Both the position numbers and the translations under genes were made by a program. From NCBI GenBank assembly GCA_025529335.1, contig JAMYHX010000151.1:19782-83781 (forward strand): a stretch of 64,000 bases of DNA. The letters run 5' to 3'. A model generated the notes under the pieces. It did not search any database and was not told the origin of the DNA. It saw nothing but the letters and a program-made list of their open reading frames with translations. Position 1 is the first letter of the stretch, and each line of letters starts with the position of its first letter. Positions 22,058 to 32,299 of the stretch are shown in pieces. Source of the stretch: Rhizopus sp. PT2906 (lineage: Eukaryota; Mucoromycota; Mucoromycetes; Mucorales; Rhizopodaceae).

Positions 22058-22328
22058 GAAATAAAATTAACTTTATATAAAAGACATGTCAGAGCATGCT
22101 TTGTATGTAGCTGTCAAAGAACAACGTATTCGACCTCCTTTAGGAAAGTTAAGTCAATTATATCCCCATCAATTACTCTTGTTGATCATGGAGATGTGGG
22201 AAGGAGAACCACGACTGGTAAGGCTCAAAGAGAAAAAAGATTTTAAAATGGTTTATATTAAGCAACATTTTTATAAGCGTCCGTCGATGAATCAAGTAGT
22301 AGATGTATTATCGACCTATCTAACATAA
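20609..22328 (+). CDS. SAP-domain TKL-type protein kinase with WNK-like lysine placement
   Basis: Predicted protein kinase with an N-terminal SAP nucleic-acid-binding motif (EYCQERGLKTEGAKSELIEDL). Exons: 20609..20648, 20699..21000, 21051..21137, 21188..21329, 21381..21433, 21489..21507, 21555..21578, 21623..21729, 21794..21798, 21850..21890, 21949..22021, 22084..22217 and 22278..22328. The kinase has LGSGGFKDCYAG, HRDLKSMN, INDFGLAR, GTPNWQAPEYW, DVYACGLIFWE and a final LRPSM. The usual VAIK lysine is Gly (PVAIGELRL); a lysine instead sits in the glycine loop (GGFK), as in WNK kinases. Exon 9 is only 5 nt (GCAAG) and is needed to keep the frame. An ATA/AAT microsatellite lies in the intron near 22024-22055. 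The upstream start could lie further 5'. Confidence 0.85.
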
Positions 22329-22340
22329 AACTATACAAAT

Positions 22341-23109
22341 TTAATTAAATGACGAGGCTACATAGTCATTTAGTGACACATTGGCATATGTGCGAGTCCA
22401 TAGTCTTGCTTCTTTAATAAATTCATCATGATCAGACAAGTAATGTTTAGCCACTTGTGCATCTTGAGGATCTTGTGGGACAGGTGAATCCAATAAGGAT
22501 TGGATTGAAATAAGTGTAATTCTTAATGTCATTGCAGGAGACCAGTGGCTCTTGAGTACGTCCTAAGGATATCATTTAGTCACCTTTATACGTGCCCTTT
22601 TTGTTTGTAATTACTAAGCAAATGGCTCCCTATCAATGAAAGCGTGAGTGTTTTCTTTTTTTTTTTCTTAAAAGTATATATACTACTTTACCGTTTGTGA
22701 GCTAATGTTTGGATGATACACCTTGGTAATGAATTTGATTTGAGGTGGTTGAAAAGGATGATTTTCCTATACAATATTTAAATACGTATTCTCTCTGTTG
22801 GCATAGGCATACATACATGCAATTTTATATCGAGCAAGAAAGTACCACCTATTATTTTTCTCTATTAAAAATTGTGTGTATATGCAAACTATCGAGATTT
22901 ACCTTCATAAGGTGATTCAATAGGACCATTAATAGAACCAATGAGGTGATCTATGTTTTTCGTTTTTAGACATCAACTTTGTCCAATGCATATACAACAT
23001 ACATACACATATTTTCTTCATTAGGAACATAAACTTGTAAAGGTGTCGTATTGTCGTCATTAACATCCTTGATTTCGTTGTATATTCTTTTTGTCATGTT
23101 GGGCGCCAT
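22341..23109 (-). CDS. ubiquitin-conjugating enzyme E2, Ubc1/UBE2K-like, no UBA
   Basis: Predicted E2 that accepts ubiquitin from E1 on its active-site Cys. Exons: 23109..23007, 22950..22903, 22848..22817, 22766..22692, 22629..22615 and 22562..22341, about 164 residues. Seen in order: GPIESPYEGGTFLLDIKL, HPFQPPQIKFITKVYHPNIS, then the 15-nt exon encoding GAICL with the catalytic Cys, then DVLKSHWSPAMTLR and SPVPQDPQDAQVA. The last block matches the Ubc1/E2-25K subgroup. Yeast Ubc1 and human UBE2K carry a C-terminal UBA domain; this one ends soon after the fold (DYVASSFN). The gene converges on the kinase with 12 bp between stops. Confidence 0.9.
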
Positions 23110-23199
23110 TTTGAGGGAGAAATAATAAGAAAGAGATATATGTCACACGGCCAGAATATTTCCGAGAAAAGAAAAGAAAAAAAAATATATATTTTATTA

Positions 23200-24795
23200 T
23201 TACAAAAAGTACAAGGAGAAGAGAGAAATACCAAAGAGAGAGATGATGTTTATGCCAATCGTAGACGCTCCAGATTCAGAGGATAAGCTAAAGTTACCAC
23301 CATTGAACTCGGTTGCAAGGTTCGGTCTGGGTGCATTCTCAGACCATGTACAGTTGGCACTTGTAACATATTTAATGGGTTCGTTTAATGCAATGTTACG
23401 GAGCCAGTGACGCTTATAATCCGAGGAAGGTGCGACAGGATTGACAACATTAATCATATCTTCTAATAATGCATCGGCCATAGCAAAGGGAGCTTCGAAC
23501 CAATCGTAACCACCTGCAGCTGTCAAGATACCGTCCTCACGATAGACCGACTTGCGCTTCAAAAAGTTGTACTTGTTTGAATCTGATTCGGGGATACCAT
23601 AGTTATTTAAAAAGTCGGTTAGATTGGAGCCAATGTAGGTTTCGTCAATCAAGATATCAGCAGAACTGATGGCAGCGAGTAAATCAGAAGCAGAGGAATA
23701 GGTAATGGCGTTGGAATTAAGCATGACAGCACCTAATAAGGTTCATTGTTTAGCTTTTATATATATATGTGTGTGTATTGTATTGTGTGTACCTGCGTCA
23801 CGAGTCAACTGAACCTTGTATGAATCGTTCTTGAGCATATAACTAGCAGTATTGTTGTTGTATTTACTAGCTGCTTCGTAAGTAGCCCATGCGACAACCG
23901 GCTTCTTTGGATAATTGGCAGCAGCGGCCTTGAGACGGTTGTAGTTGTCGGTTATGTTTTGTGTAATGCCATTTGCAACTCCTTCAAGATTGTAAAAGGC
24001 AGCATAGTATGAGATCCAAGAAGAACGCTAAAGAAAAAAAAAAAAGATAAGAAAACAAAAAAAAAAAAAAAAAAAAACGAGGAGGGAGAACTTACACCCA
24101 AAACATCAGGTTCAAAAGCTTCACTTGCAGCAACCGTAGAATTAGGGTCAATAGGTGTAGAAGCATAAGCATAAGGGTTAGACCCGAATTGAACCTGAAC
24201 AGCATCAATTTGTTGTTTCTGTAAGGTTTGATTTGTACTTTCAAGGATAGTAACATTGCCAGAGCTTAGGTATTTCTGGAAACAAGGAGAAGAGATTAAG
24301 TTACCATCAGCAATAAGTGAAATGGATTCAGCAGCACCAATCATCTAAGGAACAGATTAGGTATATGTTTTAATTTTTTTTCATTCTTTCTCCTTTACTT
24401 CAAGATAAGGCACAATGGATGTTTCCATGACGCCGGCCTTTGTGATAGGTACTTGATACACCTCTGTATTATTGGTAATATTTGAGGGCGTAGGTGTACC
24501 ACATTGAACCAGGACATAGGATTGGTTATTTAAATGATTTTGGATTACTTTGTAATTCTTGTAATATTCAATACTGAAGATGTTGGCCTTGTCATCAGCT
24601 GAGATTATATAATCAGCATCTTTATTTTTTTTTTCCATTGTATACATGTATATTACCAACATTGATTTTTTCAGGGAAATAATCAATAGTCGCATCATAA
24701 TTGGTCACACATCCTTGAACGATGTTTGTTACCGGCGTCTGCGCAGTGACAGATAAAACGAGAGAAGCAATGGCTAATAAGCTTGCTTTATACAT
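23200..24795 (-). CDS. secreted, probably GPI-anchored periplasmic-binding-protein-like (metal receptor fold) protein
   Basis: Five exons (24795..24657, 24598..24399, 24344..24096, 24027..23793, 23732..23200) encode about 451 residues. The start is a signal peptide (YKASLLAIASLVLSVTAQ). The body resembles fungal proteins related to bacterial helical-backbone metal receptors (TroA/BtuF/FecB-like): FSIEYYKNYKVIQ, YVLVQCGTP, ISLIADGNLIS, then KPVVAWATYEAAS, ILIDETYIGSN and AGGYDWFEAPFAMADALLED. N-glycosylation sites (NIT, NNT, NFS) are frequent. The C-terminus SSESGASTIG followed by a hydrophobic tail (IISLFGISLFSLYFL) fits a GPI signal. A role in extracellular capture of a metal or cofactor is inferred only. 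Confidence 0.75.
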
Positions 24796-24900
24796 TGTTA
24801 AACAAAAAAAGAAAAAGAAAAAGAAAAAGAAGAAGAGCTCAGTGGCTTACTTTTAAATGTGTAAAAGGGATAATGTGGGATTCGATCTCGTGTAACAAGT

Positions 24901-26963
24901 TTATTCCAATAGACCTTCTTCTCTTCTTGATTCTACTATCCGTTTTTGCTGGTCAATGAGGATATTTAAAATATCTATAAAGTCAAATGAGTTATCAACC
25001 GTAACCTATTTGTACTTTCTACTTACCTAAAACTTTCATCTTTTCAAAGCCTGGTATCCTTGCACGACGTTTGTAGTAAAATTGCGCAGTGCTATTCAAT
25101 GTGTATGTGAGCATATACATATTGAGCCATTCGATATGAACTTACACAAAACCACTATCCTTGAGCAGATTCAGTTGTGATTCTTCTTGTAATTTATTAT
25201 TCACCACCTGTTCTTTCAATCTAGGGAAAAAAAAAATCAATCTCTCTATTTTCCCTTTTTTCCGTTTCTTTTCTTACTTTTCGAGATATTCTAGTTCCTC
25301 AATGACGGTTGCTTTCCTATCTTCCATCAGTGTACCATCAGGTTTGATACGATGTCTAATACGCTTATATCGGTTATGAATTTGTTCCTTTGTCTTTTTC
25401 GAATTAAATAGTGGTTCGATGTCGATTGCTCTTAGTTTCCCATCACCCGTAGCAAGCTGTTTTGCTACAGCTTTTGCTAATAACTCGTCCTCTTCTTTTG
25501 TCCAACGGCCACGAGAGACTAAAGAAGGGGTATAAACATCAAGATTAAAATTAAAAAAAAAATCATGGTTACCTTTAGATATATCATTTGTCCTGTTTCT
25601 GTTCATGTATCTAGAAATATCCAATGGCGTCCTATTCAAGTGTTCAGATAGTTTCTTTGGATTAGCCCCATAGACTTTTACGAGTCTAATAATAACAAAT
25701 GAGTATTGGATATATTCATTGTTTTGCTCTTACTCGTTCAGCTTTTTCACTTCTTCGCCTGTCCATGGCGTATTGTCTCGTTTAGGATGATAGGCATCTC
25801 GACAGTGCATAGCAAGTGATTTCAAAGATACATTAGGAAAAGGCCGTGCGATCTTTTGAAAGAACTTGAGGTGTGCTGATGGACGATCTGAAGCAAAGAT
25901 CTCTTGTACTTGTTGAAAGCTTATGTTTTCACGCTAAATAAATCGAAGTCTTTATTTCCCGGAGCAAGTATTCAACAAAGGAACTTACCCTACAAATCTT
26001 CTTGATACGCTTCTCCAATTTCAAATTATCCGAATAACCAAACCGACGTGCCCTTGGCCAATGGCTCGCATTGGCCGGCCTGTTCTTAAAGCTTCTCTGC
26101 CACTCGGGGAAGCTATCGGAATTATAGTCATCGTTTGAGTCCGTATCAGAATCAGAATCAGAAATGAAAAAGTCCTGATGGACCGTAGGCACAAACGCAG
26201 ACGATGCCTTGCCCTTGAAATTTTCTGCCGCGCTAGCGTCTTTGTTGTATTCTAGTGTTCGACGGTTACATATACGATTGCTCTTTAGTTTTCGTTTCTT
26301 TTGATTTCCTAGAGCGAATTGGTCTACATTTGGCTCACTGTCGTCACTGCTACTAAAGTCGCCTTCGTCTGAATCTTCAATGATTTCTCTTGTTCGATAG
26401 TTGGAACTGTTTCTCTTTCTCTTTCTTTCAATGATGGATAAAGGTTGTTGATCTTGATCTGTCTCGTCTGAATCAGAAGCTGATGGATGTTGCTTTTGAT
26501 CTGTTTTCGAGACGGATTGGCGTTGTGTTGATTGTTCTTGATCTGTGTCATCTGAATCAGAAGCTGATTGGTACTGCTTTTGATCTGTTTTCAAGACGGA
26601 TGGACGTTGTGTTGATTGTTCTTTATCGGTGTCATCTGAATCGGAGGCTGATTGGTATTGCTTTTGATCTGCTTTCGAAACGGATGGACGCTGTGTTGAT
26701 TGCTCTTTATCGGTGTCATCTGAATCAGAAGCTGATTGGTATTGCTTGGTCGTCTTTTTTTTAGTCTGATTGACAAAAATGTCTTTTGTAGATACTTGAT
26801 CAATAGTCATGTCCGATTTAGATTCTTTTATTTCAGCATTTTTATTGGATTCTTTAAGAGCAACTTTGTTCTTTTTATGCTTTTTCTCCTTTTTCTTGTC
26901 CTTTTTATGCTTCTTGTCCTTCTTTTTGCTCTTGTCTTTCTTCTTTTTCTCTTGTATGCTCAT
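24901..26963 (-). CDS. Myb/SANT DNA-binding protein, REB1/TTF1-like
   Basis: Predicted nuclear protein of the REB1/TTF1 class (rDNA terminator or promoter binding). Exons: 26963..25989, 25933..25734, 25685..25573, 25518..25278, 25220..25146, 25091..25027 and 24974..24901. The N-terminus is an extreme Lys run (KKKKKDKSKKKDKKHKK). Next is a tandem 28-residue repeat built on QSASDSDDTD (about 26440-26745), then a second acidic patch (SDSDSDTDSNDD). The C-terminal Myb region has WTGEEVKKLNELVKVYG, NRTPLDISRYMNR, then RGRWTKEEDELLAKAV and KTKEQIHNRYKRIRHR. Plus-strand open frames over the repeat are antisense shadows. It shares a 309-bp divergent promoter with GCN5, which contains a GA repeat near 27100-27116. 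Confidence 0.82.
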
Positions 26964-27272
26964 TGTTTCGAAAAGAAAAGAGGAGAAAGAAAAAAAGGGA
27001 ATGTGACTACTTTAGACTATTTTGGTTCGTAGTTCTCTCCCCTTCTTCTTCTTTGCATGAATCCTTAATTTATGCTTCTCCATATATGCACACAGACAGA
27101 GAGAGAGAGAGAGAAAGAATACTTTAAAGATGGCATAGTGTATGTCAGATGTTACAAGTTGTCCCTGAGAGCAAAGTGACGCAATGCAGCCAATTTTTAA
27201 CTAGCGCACAAAATTTTGAAGCCGCTTTCTTTTTACCCTTTTTTTTTTTTCTTTAAAGAAGGGGGAGGCACA

Positions 27273-29140
27273 ATGTCAAACAAGATTACAGAAAATGAAT
27301 TATTTCCTCAATTCGATTCAATGACAGAACACGAAAAACTAGTCAAGATCGCCAGACATTTACCTTGTGATGCCTGTTCTTGTCAAGGTTGGAGACCAGG
27401 TCTATCATCGACGTGTGCGTGTGGACATGTAGTGAAACAACATGTGGATAATAAAAGAGATATGACAAGACGATTCAAAGTAGCATTGAGAATTGAGGAA
27501 TTATTAGAGGTAACAAAGATCTATTTTCACACGTCAACGTTCAAACCATTGCTTAGGAAAAAGGAAAACTAGACGACTTTGATTACAGCGATCAAGATAT
27601 TGAATCTCTAAGAAAGTAAGAATATAATATAGACACACAGTGTATGGAAAAATATACATCAATATATTTTTTATTTTATACCCGTTCTTCTAGACAGATA
27701 CGCTATAATGCCGAAACGACAGAAAAGGAAGCAGAGGAGGATGAAAATGGAGTCGATTTCTTATCAGAAGCATCGTCACCGTCTTCTATTGAAGATCGAT
27801 CGTTCTTTAAACGAAGAAAAAGCGATGACGAAGAAGACGAAGAGGACGACGAAGGGTCAAAACGATTCAAGACTGATTTGGATGAAGAAGAAGAAGACGA
27901 CGACGATGACGAAGAAGAAGAAGAAGAAGATTATACTAGAATCAAACAGGAAGATGACTTTACCAAAGACAATACACTGACAGACTCTGTTGATCGAAAG
28001 GAGACACCCGCCATGATGGAGGAACGGTTGGGTCTGATCGAAGTGCGTATTGTTGAAAATGATGGCAATCGAGAGAGCATGATCTTGTTGACGGGGTTAA
28101 AGAACATTTTCCAAAAGCAATTACCAAAGATGCCTAAAGAATATATCGCACGTCTCGTGTATGATCGTAATCATAAAAGCATCGCATTGATTCGAAAGCC
28201 GATGAAAGTGATTGGTGGTATTTGCTACAGACCCTTTGAAGAGCAAGAATTTGCAGAAATTGTATTTTGTGCAATTGCGTCAACAGAGCAAGTCAAAGGG
28301 TATGGTTCGTTCCTTATGAATCATTTAAAAGACTATATATCGGATCATTCAAAGATAAAACATTATTTGACCTATGCAGATAATTATGCTACTGGATATT
28401 TTAAGAAACAAGGCTTTACGACAGAGATCACACTCGACAAGAGGAAGTGGGTGGGGTATATCAAGGATTATGAAGGAGGAACGATTATGCAGGTGAGATC
28501 AGACCTGTTGATGATTTATAATAAGCTCACGTTACTTCTAGTGCACAACGGTTCCAAAAGTAAAATATTTAAAGATACAGGAAATCTTGGCTATTCAGAA
28601 ACAAGCAGTTTATGAAAAAATGAAGGAACATTCAACTTCGCATATTGTATACCCTGGCATTCAGATGCCAATAAATGAAGAAGGAAAGAGATGTATTGAT
28701 CCCTATTTAGTACCTGGAGTCAAAGAGTCAGGTTGGACACCTGAAATGGACGCATTGTAAGTATAGAGATATATAGAATAACATGTATTAATTCCTGTAG
28801 ATCAAATCGACCTCGACATCCTCCACACTACAATCAAATGCGCCATCTAGTGAACGAACTGAGGGCACACCCACATTCATGGCCATTCCATGATCCTGTG
28901 AATGCAGATGAAGTGACAGACTATTATGAAGTGATCAAGGAACCGATGGATTTGACAACACTAGAACAGAATGTAGAGAATGATACTTATCCAACCATGG
29001 ATGAATTTATTCGAGATGTACAAAAGATCTTTGATAACTGTAGGACGTACAACGCAGAGTCCACAAATTATGCACGCTGTGCGAATCGATTGGAGAAATA
29101 CTTTGATGAGAGGCTTCGTGTGTGGACTAGTAACGAATGA
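27273..29140 (+). CDS. GCN5: histone acetyltransferase GCN5 (KAT2) with PCAF-like N-terminus and bromodomain
   Basis: Catalytic subunit of SAGA/ADA complexes, acetylating histone H3 lysines. Exons: 27273..27509, 27557..27615, 27694..28492, 28542..28756 and 28801..29140. The N-terminus has a Cys cluster ([22 protein letters not shown]) like the PCAF-homology region of animal KAT2. A long acidic stretch ([14 protein letters not shown]) follows. The GNAT core has [34 protein letters not shown] (acetyl-CoA loop) and [15 protein letters not shown]. The C-terminal bromodomain reads [25 protein letters not shown] and [12 protein letters not shown]. Length and order match GCN5. It converges on TRAPPC2 with 17 bp between stops. 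Confidence 0.95.
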
Positions 29141-29157
29141 TTTTATTGTAAATAAAC

Positions 29158-29746
29158 TTAAAGAAATCGTCTTGCTACCAACTTGACTCTGTTATCAAAT
29201 GAAGGGTTTGTGATAGGCGCGTTCTTTTCATAAAATGGGTTCATCAATATCTTTATGTACAATTCATAGACTTCGGTGAAAAATGACTTTATACTGTCTT
29301 CTGATTTTTGATCATGTAGTAACATAAACTTTACATCTATCATGTTGATTAGATATGACTTGTGTGTGTGTGTGCCCTTTATGCATTCCTTACTGCCTGC
29401 TGTGACAAAGCAAGATACATAGTATTCGTTGAATCGATCAATCGACTTTAAGTACCTAATGTGGAAATGAGAAAAAAGGTGAGAGCCGTGTTGTTTTATA
29501 ATTACATGGCTTGAACATTCCACTGATATTCTTCTACGACATCAAGTGCAGCGTGTATAATGAACTGATTCAAATGTTTATGATCTTCCTTTTGCTGTTA
29601 TTTGTTTTAGAAACTTGTTTAATTATAACAACATACGTTACTCTTGAAGGATCAATAAAAGCAGAAGAGCGAGACGACGGAATTATTTCAGACTCATAGA
29701 TTGGGTTATCAGTTGCACCCACAATAACAAAGTAATAATTAGACAT
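29158..29746 (-). CDS. TRS20: TRAPP complex subunit 2 (sedlin/Trs20)
   Basis: Longin-fold core subunit of the TRAPP tethering complexes, acting at ER-Golgi membranes through Ypt1/Rab1 exchange. Exons: 29746..29642, 29594..29506, 29455..29394 and 29336..29158, total 144 residues, near the usual 140. It starts MSNYYFVIVGATDNP; then come HLNQFIIHAALDVVEE, YLKSIDRFNEYYVSCFVTAG, VKFMLLHDQKSEDSIKSFF and YIKILMNPFYE, all close to sedlin. Longer one-frame readings run through introns 2 and 3, so the spliced model is preferred. Confidence 0.93.
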
Positions 29747-30088
29747 TGCTTAAAAAGAAAGAAAGAAAGAAAAAAAGGGGGGCGTCTTTATTAAATTTGC
29801 TCGCAAAAAAAAAAAAAAAAAAAAAAAAGAAAGGACAACCCATGTTGGATCATAGATGAGCTTATTGCCATAAACAACAAAAGATAGAGAGAGAGAAGAA
29901 TCAAAGTTTACTACAGAGATATTCTTTTAAGGAGGACCTTTCTCATTTTCCCTTTCCACTTTCTGTTTATTTACTTCAACATGTAAAGTTCAGTTACCGC
30001 CTGTAAGTGTAACGACTATATAGTTCGGATTCAGAAAACAACATTGCCCTTTTCTCCTTTTTTTTATATTTTTTATTCTTTTCATCAG
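29747..30088. promoter_or_regulatory. divergent promoter region of TRAPPC2 and EB1
   Basis: A 342-bp spacer between two divergent genes. It contains a GAAA run (29758-29772), a pure A tract of about 24 at 29806-29828 and a T-rich run at 30057-30070. Two-way transcription is inferred from gene orientation only. No specific factor site is claimed. Confidence 0.5.
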
Positions 30089-31072
30089 ATGGGCGAATCA
30101 CGAACGGAATTACTAGCTTGGGTAAACGACTTGTTACAATTAAATTATACCAAAGTAGAGCAAGCAGGAACAGGTAATGTAACGGTGAGTGATACTGTTG
30201 TCTGGTGTTAATATTATATTAGGCGCTGCTTACTGTCAAATTATGGACTCTATTTTCGGTATAGAGTAGTTTTATATAATATATGCGCTCATATTGACAT
30301 TGTTATAGGTGATGTTCATATGGGAAAAGTAAAGTTTGAAACCAAACACGAATATGAATATGTATCCAACTATAAAATACTTCAACACACATTTGATAAA
30401 CACAAGCAAGTAGAATAACATAAAAAGCAAAGGGAGCCACTTACATTATTTCTTTAGGATTGATAAAATCATTCCCGTCGACAAATTATTAAAGTGTAAA
30501 TTTCAAGATAACCTCGAGTTCATGCAGTGGATGAAGCGTTTCTGGGATCAAAACTTCCCAGGAGGTGACTATGATGCTTTAGGACGTCGAAAAGGTGGAG
30601 GCGTCAAGACGACGACAACATCATCACCTGCTAGTCGTACGGCACGTACCAAATCAAGTGCAGCCCCAGGTAAAATAGAAAAAAAAAATAGGGAAGAGAA
30701 GGCTGAGCCTAAAAGATATTAGTCAGAACCACAGCACGTTCAAACGCTGTCGTTCCATCCTCTGGACGATCAAGAGCCACAGGGTCATCAGATACGGGCG
30801 TCGTTCAAGATATGAGTCGACAAATCACTGAACTCAAGGTGACCGTGGACGGACTTGAAAAGGAACGAGATTTTTATTTCGGCAAATTGCGAGAGATTGA
30901 GATACTCGTTCAGGAACAACTGGAAATGGCTGAGCAATATCAGCATGTGTCAGAGGAACTGAACTGTATTCGAGAAATACAAGGTATTCTTTATAGGACT
31001 GAAGAAGGGTTTGAAGTGCCTCCAGAGGATGGACTGGTAGAAGAGGAATATGATGATGATGAAACATTTTAA
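30089..31072 (+). CDS. microtubule plus-end-tracking protein EB1 (Bim1/Mal3)
   Basis: Binds growing microtubule tips through an N-terminal calponin-homology domain and recruits partners through a C-terminal EB homology domain. Exons: 30089..30173, 30223..30258, 30309..30405, 30458..30669 and 30723..31072. CH domain: [39 protein letters not shown] and [16 protein letters not shown] Ser/Thr/Arg linker follows. The coiled coil and EB domain read [20 protein letters not shown] and [11 protein letters not shown], then an acidic tail ending in [10 protein letters not shown]. Intron 3 needs a GC donor (GCAAGT at 30406) to keep frame ([15 protein letters not shown]). Its stop overlaps the stop of the convergent PAC2 gene. 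Confidence 0.93.
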
Positions 31073-31935
31073 TGATACAAGTCTGCATTAAATGGAGTTC
31101 CAAATAAAAACTCCCAACTTTTAGGAGGAGTAAACTGTGTGATTTGTTCGAGCTCCAACACACGATGAATGTAGTTTCCAAAGTCGATACTGTCTTGAAC
31201 ATTATCTACATGTTTTGTTTTAGTATTAAATAGAGACAACATATATAGGCCATACCTCCTTCAAGTGCAAACATGATGAGCACTGTCGCCTTGTCTTCTA
31301 ATTGCTTATACACATGGCGACTCAGGCCAGACCCAGGTAGATGGATCCTTTCACTACTTTCTTCGAGTATAGGTATACCTAAAGCCTTTGATCGGTTCAC
31401 ATAGTCTCCACTACCCAATACTCGGAAAGGTACACTGTTGATCTGAGAGTCCAGTCGACGTGAGGCGTCCATACTCGTCAGCACGATCACTTGATCAAAC
31501 TGAGAAGCAAACGCAGTTATGTGATCCACATAGGATTTTCTCTTTTCTTTTATCGTAGGTGATCGTTGTTGTATGCATGTCCACCGACGATCCTTTGATT
31601 GAAACACTAAAGACAACAGTGAATTATTTTTTTTTTCTCTTTTATGTATATCTTTACCTTCAATAGGTGTTGTCGATCCTATTTGGTTATTGTCTTCACG
31701 TTGACTTGATACTGGAATAACAGTATCTGTATCAATAAAACCCACTCGTTCAAAATGAAATGTATGAATGAGCAAGTCGGCTGTAAGTTGAGGTACATTG
31801 CCAATGGAGACCATGGGCTATGTAGATGGTGTTTAATATTTTGTTTTTGTTTTTTATGTTTAAGAGTACCAAAATGATGGTTGAGCCCTTGAGTTGAGCA
31901 GGATCGTAATTGGGTACTGGGACAAATGGATTCAT
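31069..31935 (-). CDS. proteasome assembly chaperone 2 (PSMG2/Add66-like)
   Basis: PAC2-family chaperone that pairs with PAC1 to build the 20S alpha-ring. Exons: 31935..31870, 31817..31658, 31606..31256 and 31205..31069. Seen: MVSIGNVPQLTADLLIHTF, then ERVGFIDTDTVIPV, FDQVIVLTSMDASRR, FRVLGSGDY, IHLPGSGLSRHVYKQL, then FALEGDNVQDSIDFGNY and the end PKSWEFLFGTPF. These match PSMG2 in order. The GDN motif is formed across the last intron. The stop codon (31071..31069) overlaps the EB1 stop on the other strand. Confidence 0.9.
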
Positions 31936-32299
31936 ATACAAAAAAAAAAAAAAAAGATACACAGAGTATATGACGCGTCGCAATCACTCACACAACTTGC
32001 TTGAAAGACAGTCACAGACTTCGAATGAGCGGAAATCAAAAAAATTAAGTTTGAAAGATTTACAGGGAATATCAATGCTATTATTGCTGTCAGTACTCTT
32101 GTTCTCAGCAATGCGATAGAGAGATGTAAATCAGGATGTTTGCTCTACTATAAGGTTATACTCAAATTATTATAATGATTATCTCATAAAACACGTTAGA
32201 TTTTTATATCTGTTACATCCTCAGGCCACCTTGCTTGACCATCACAGATATACACTGGTAGTCGTAATCAGCAAGTTTTTGAACATGTTTGGTATTTGA
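31936..32299. other. intergenic region upstream of PAC2
   Basis: 364 bp. An A-run of 15 or so at 31940-31955 lies just upstream of the PAC2 ATG. Beyond about 32,150 the sequence grades into decayed element DNA. No gene was seen. Confidence 0.4.

Noticed and set aside
22004..22246. Frame with a poly-Ile run
   Set aside because: It comes from an ATA/AAT microsatellite within an intron of the kinase gene.
26440..26745. Regular repeat spacing that might suggest a CRISPR-like array
   Set aside because: The units are contiguous coding repeats without unique spacers in a eukaryotic gene.
26483..27032. Plus-strand open frames with repeated CHLN and a Phe/Leu-rich run
   Set aside because: Antisense of the Ser/Asp repeat and the Lys-rich N-terminus of the Myb gene.
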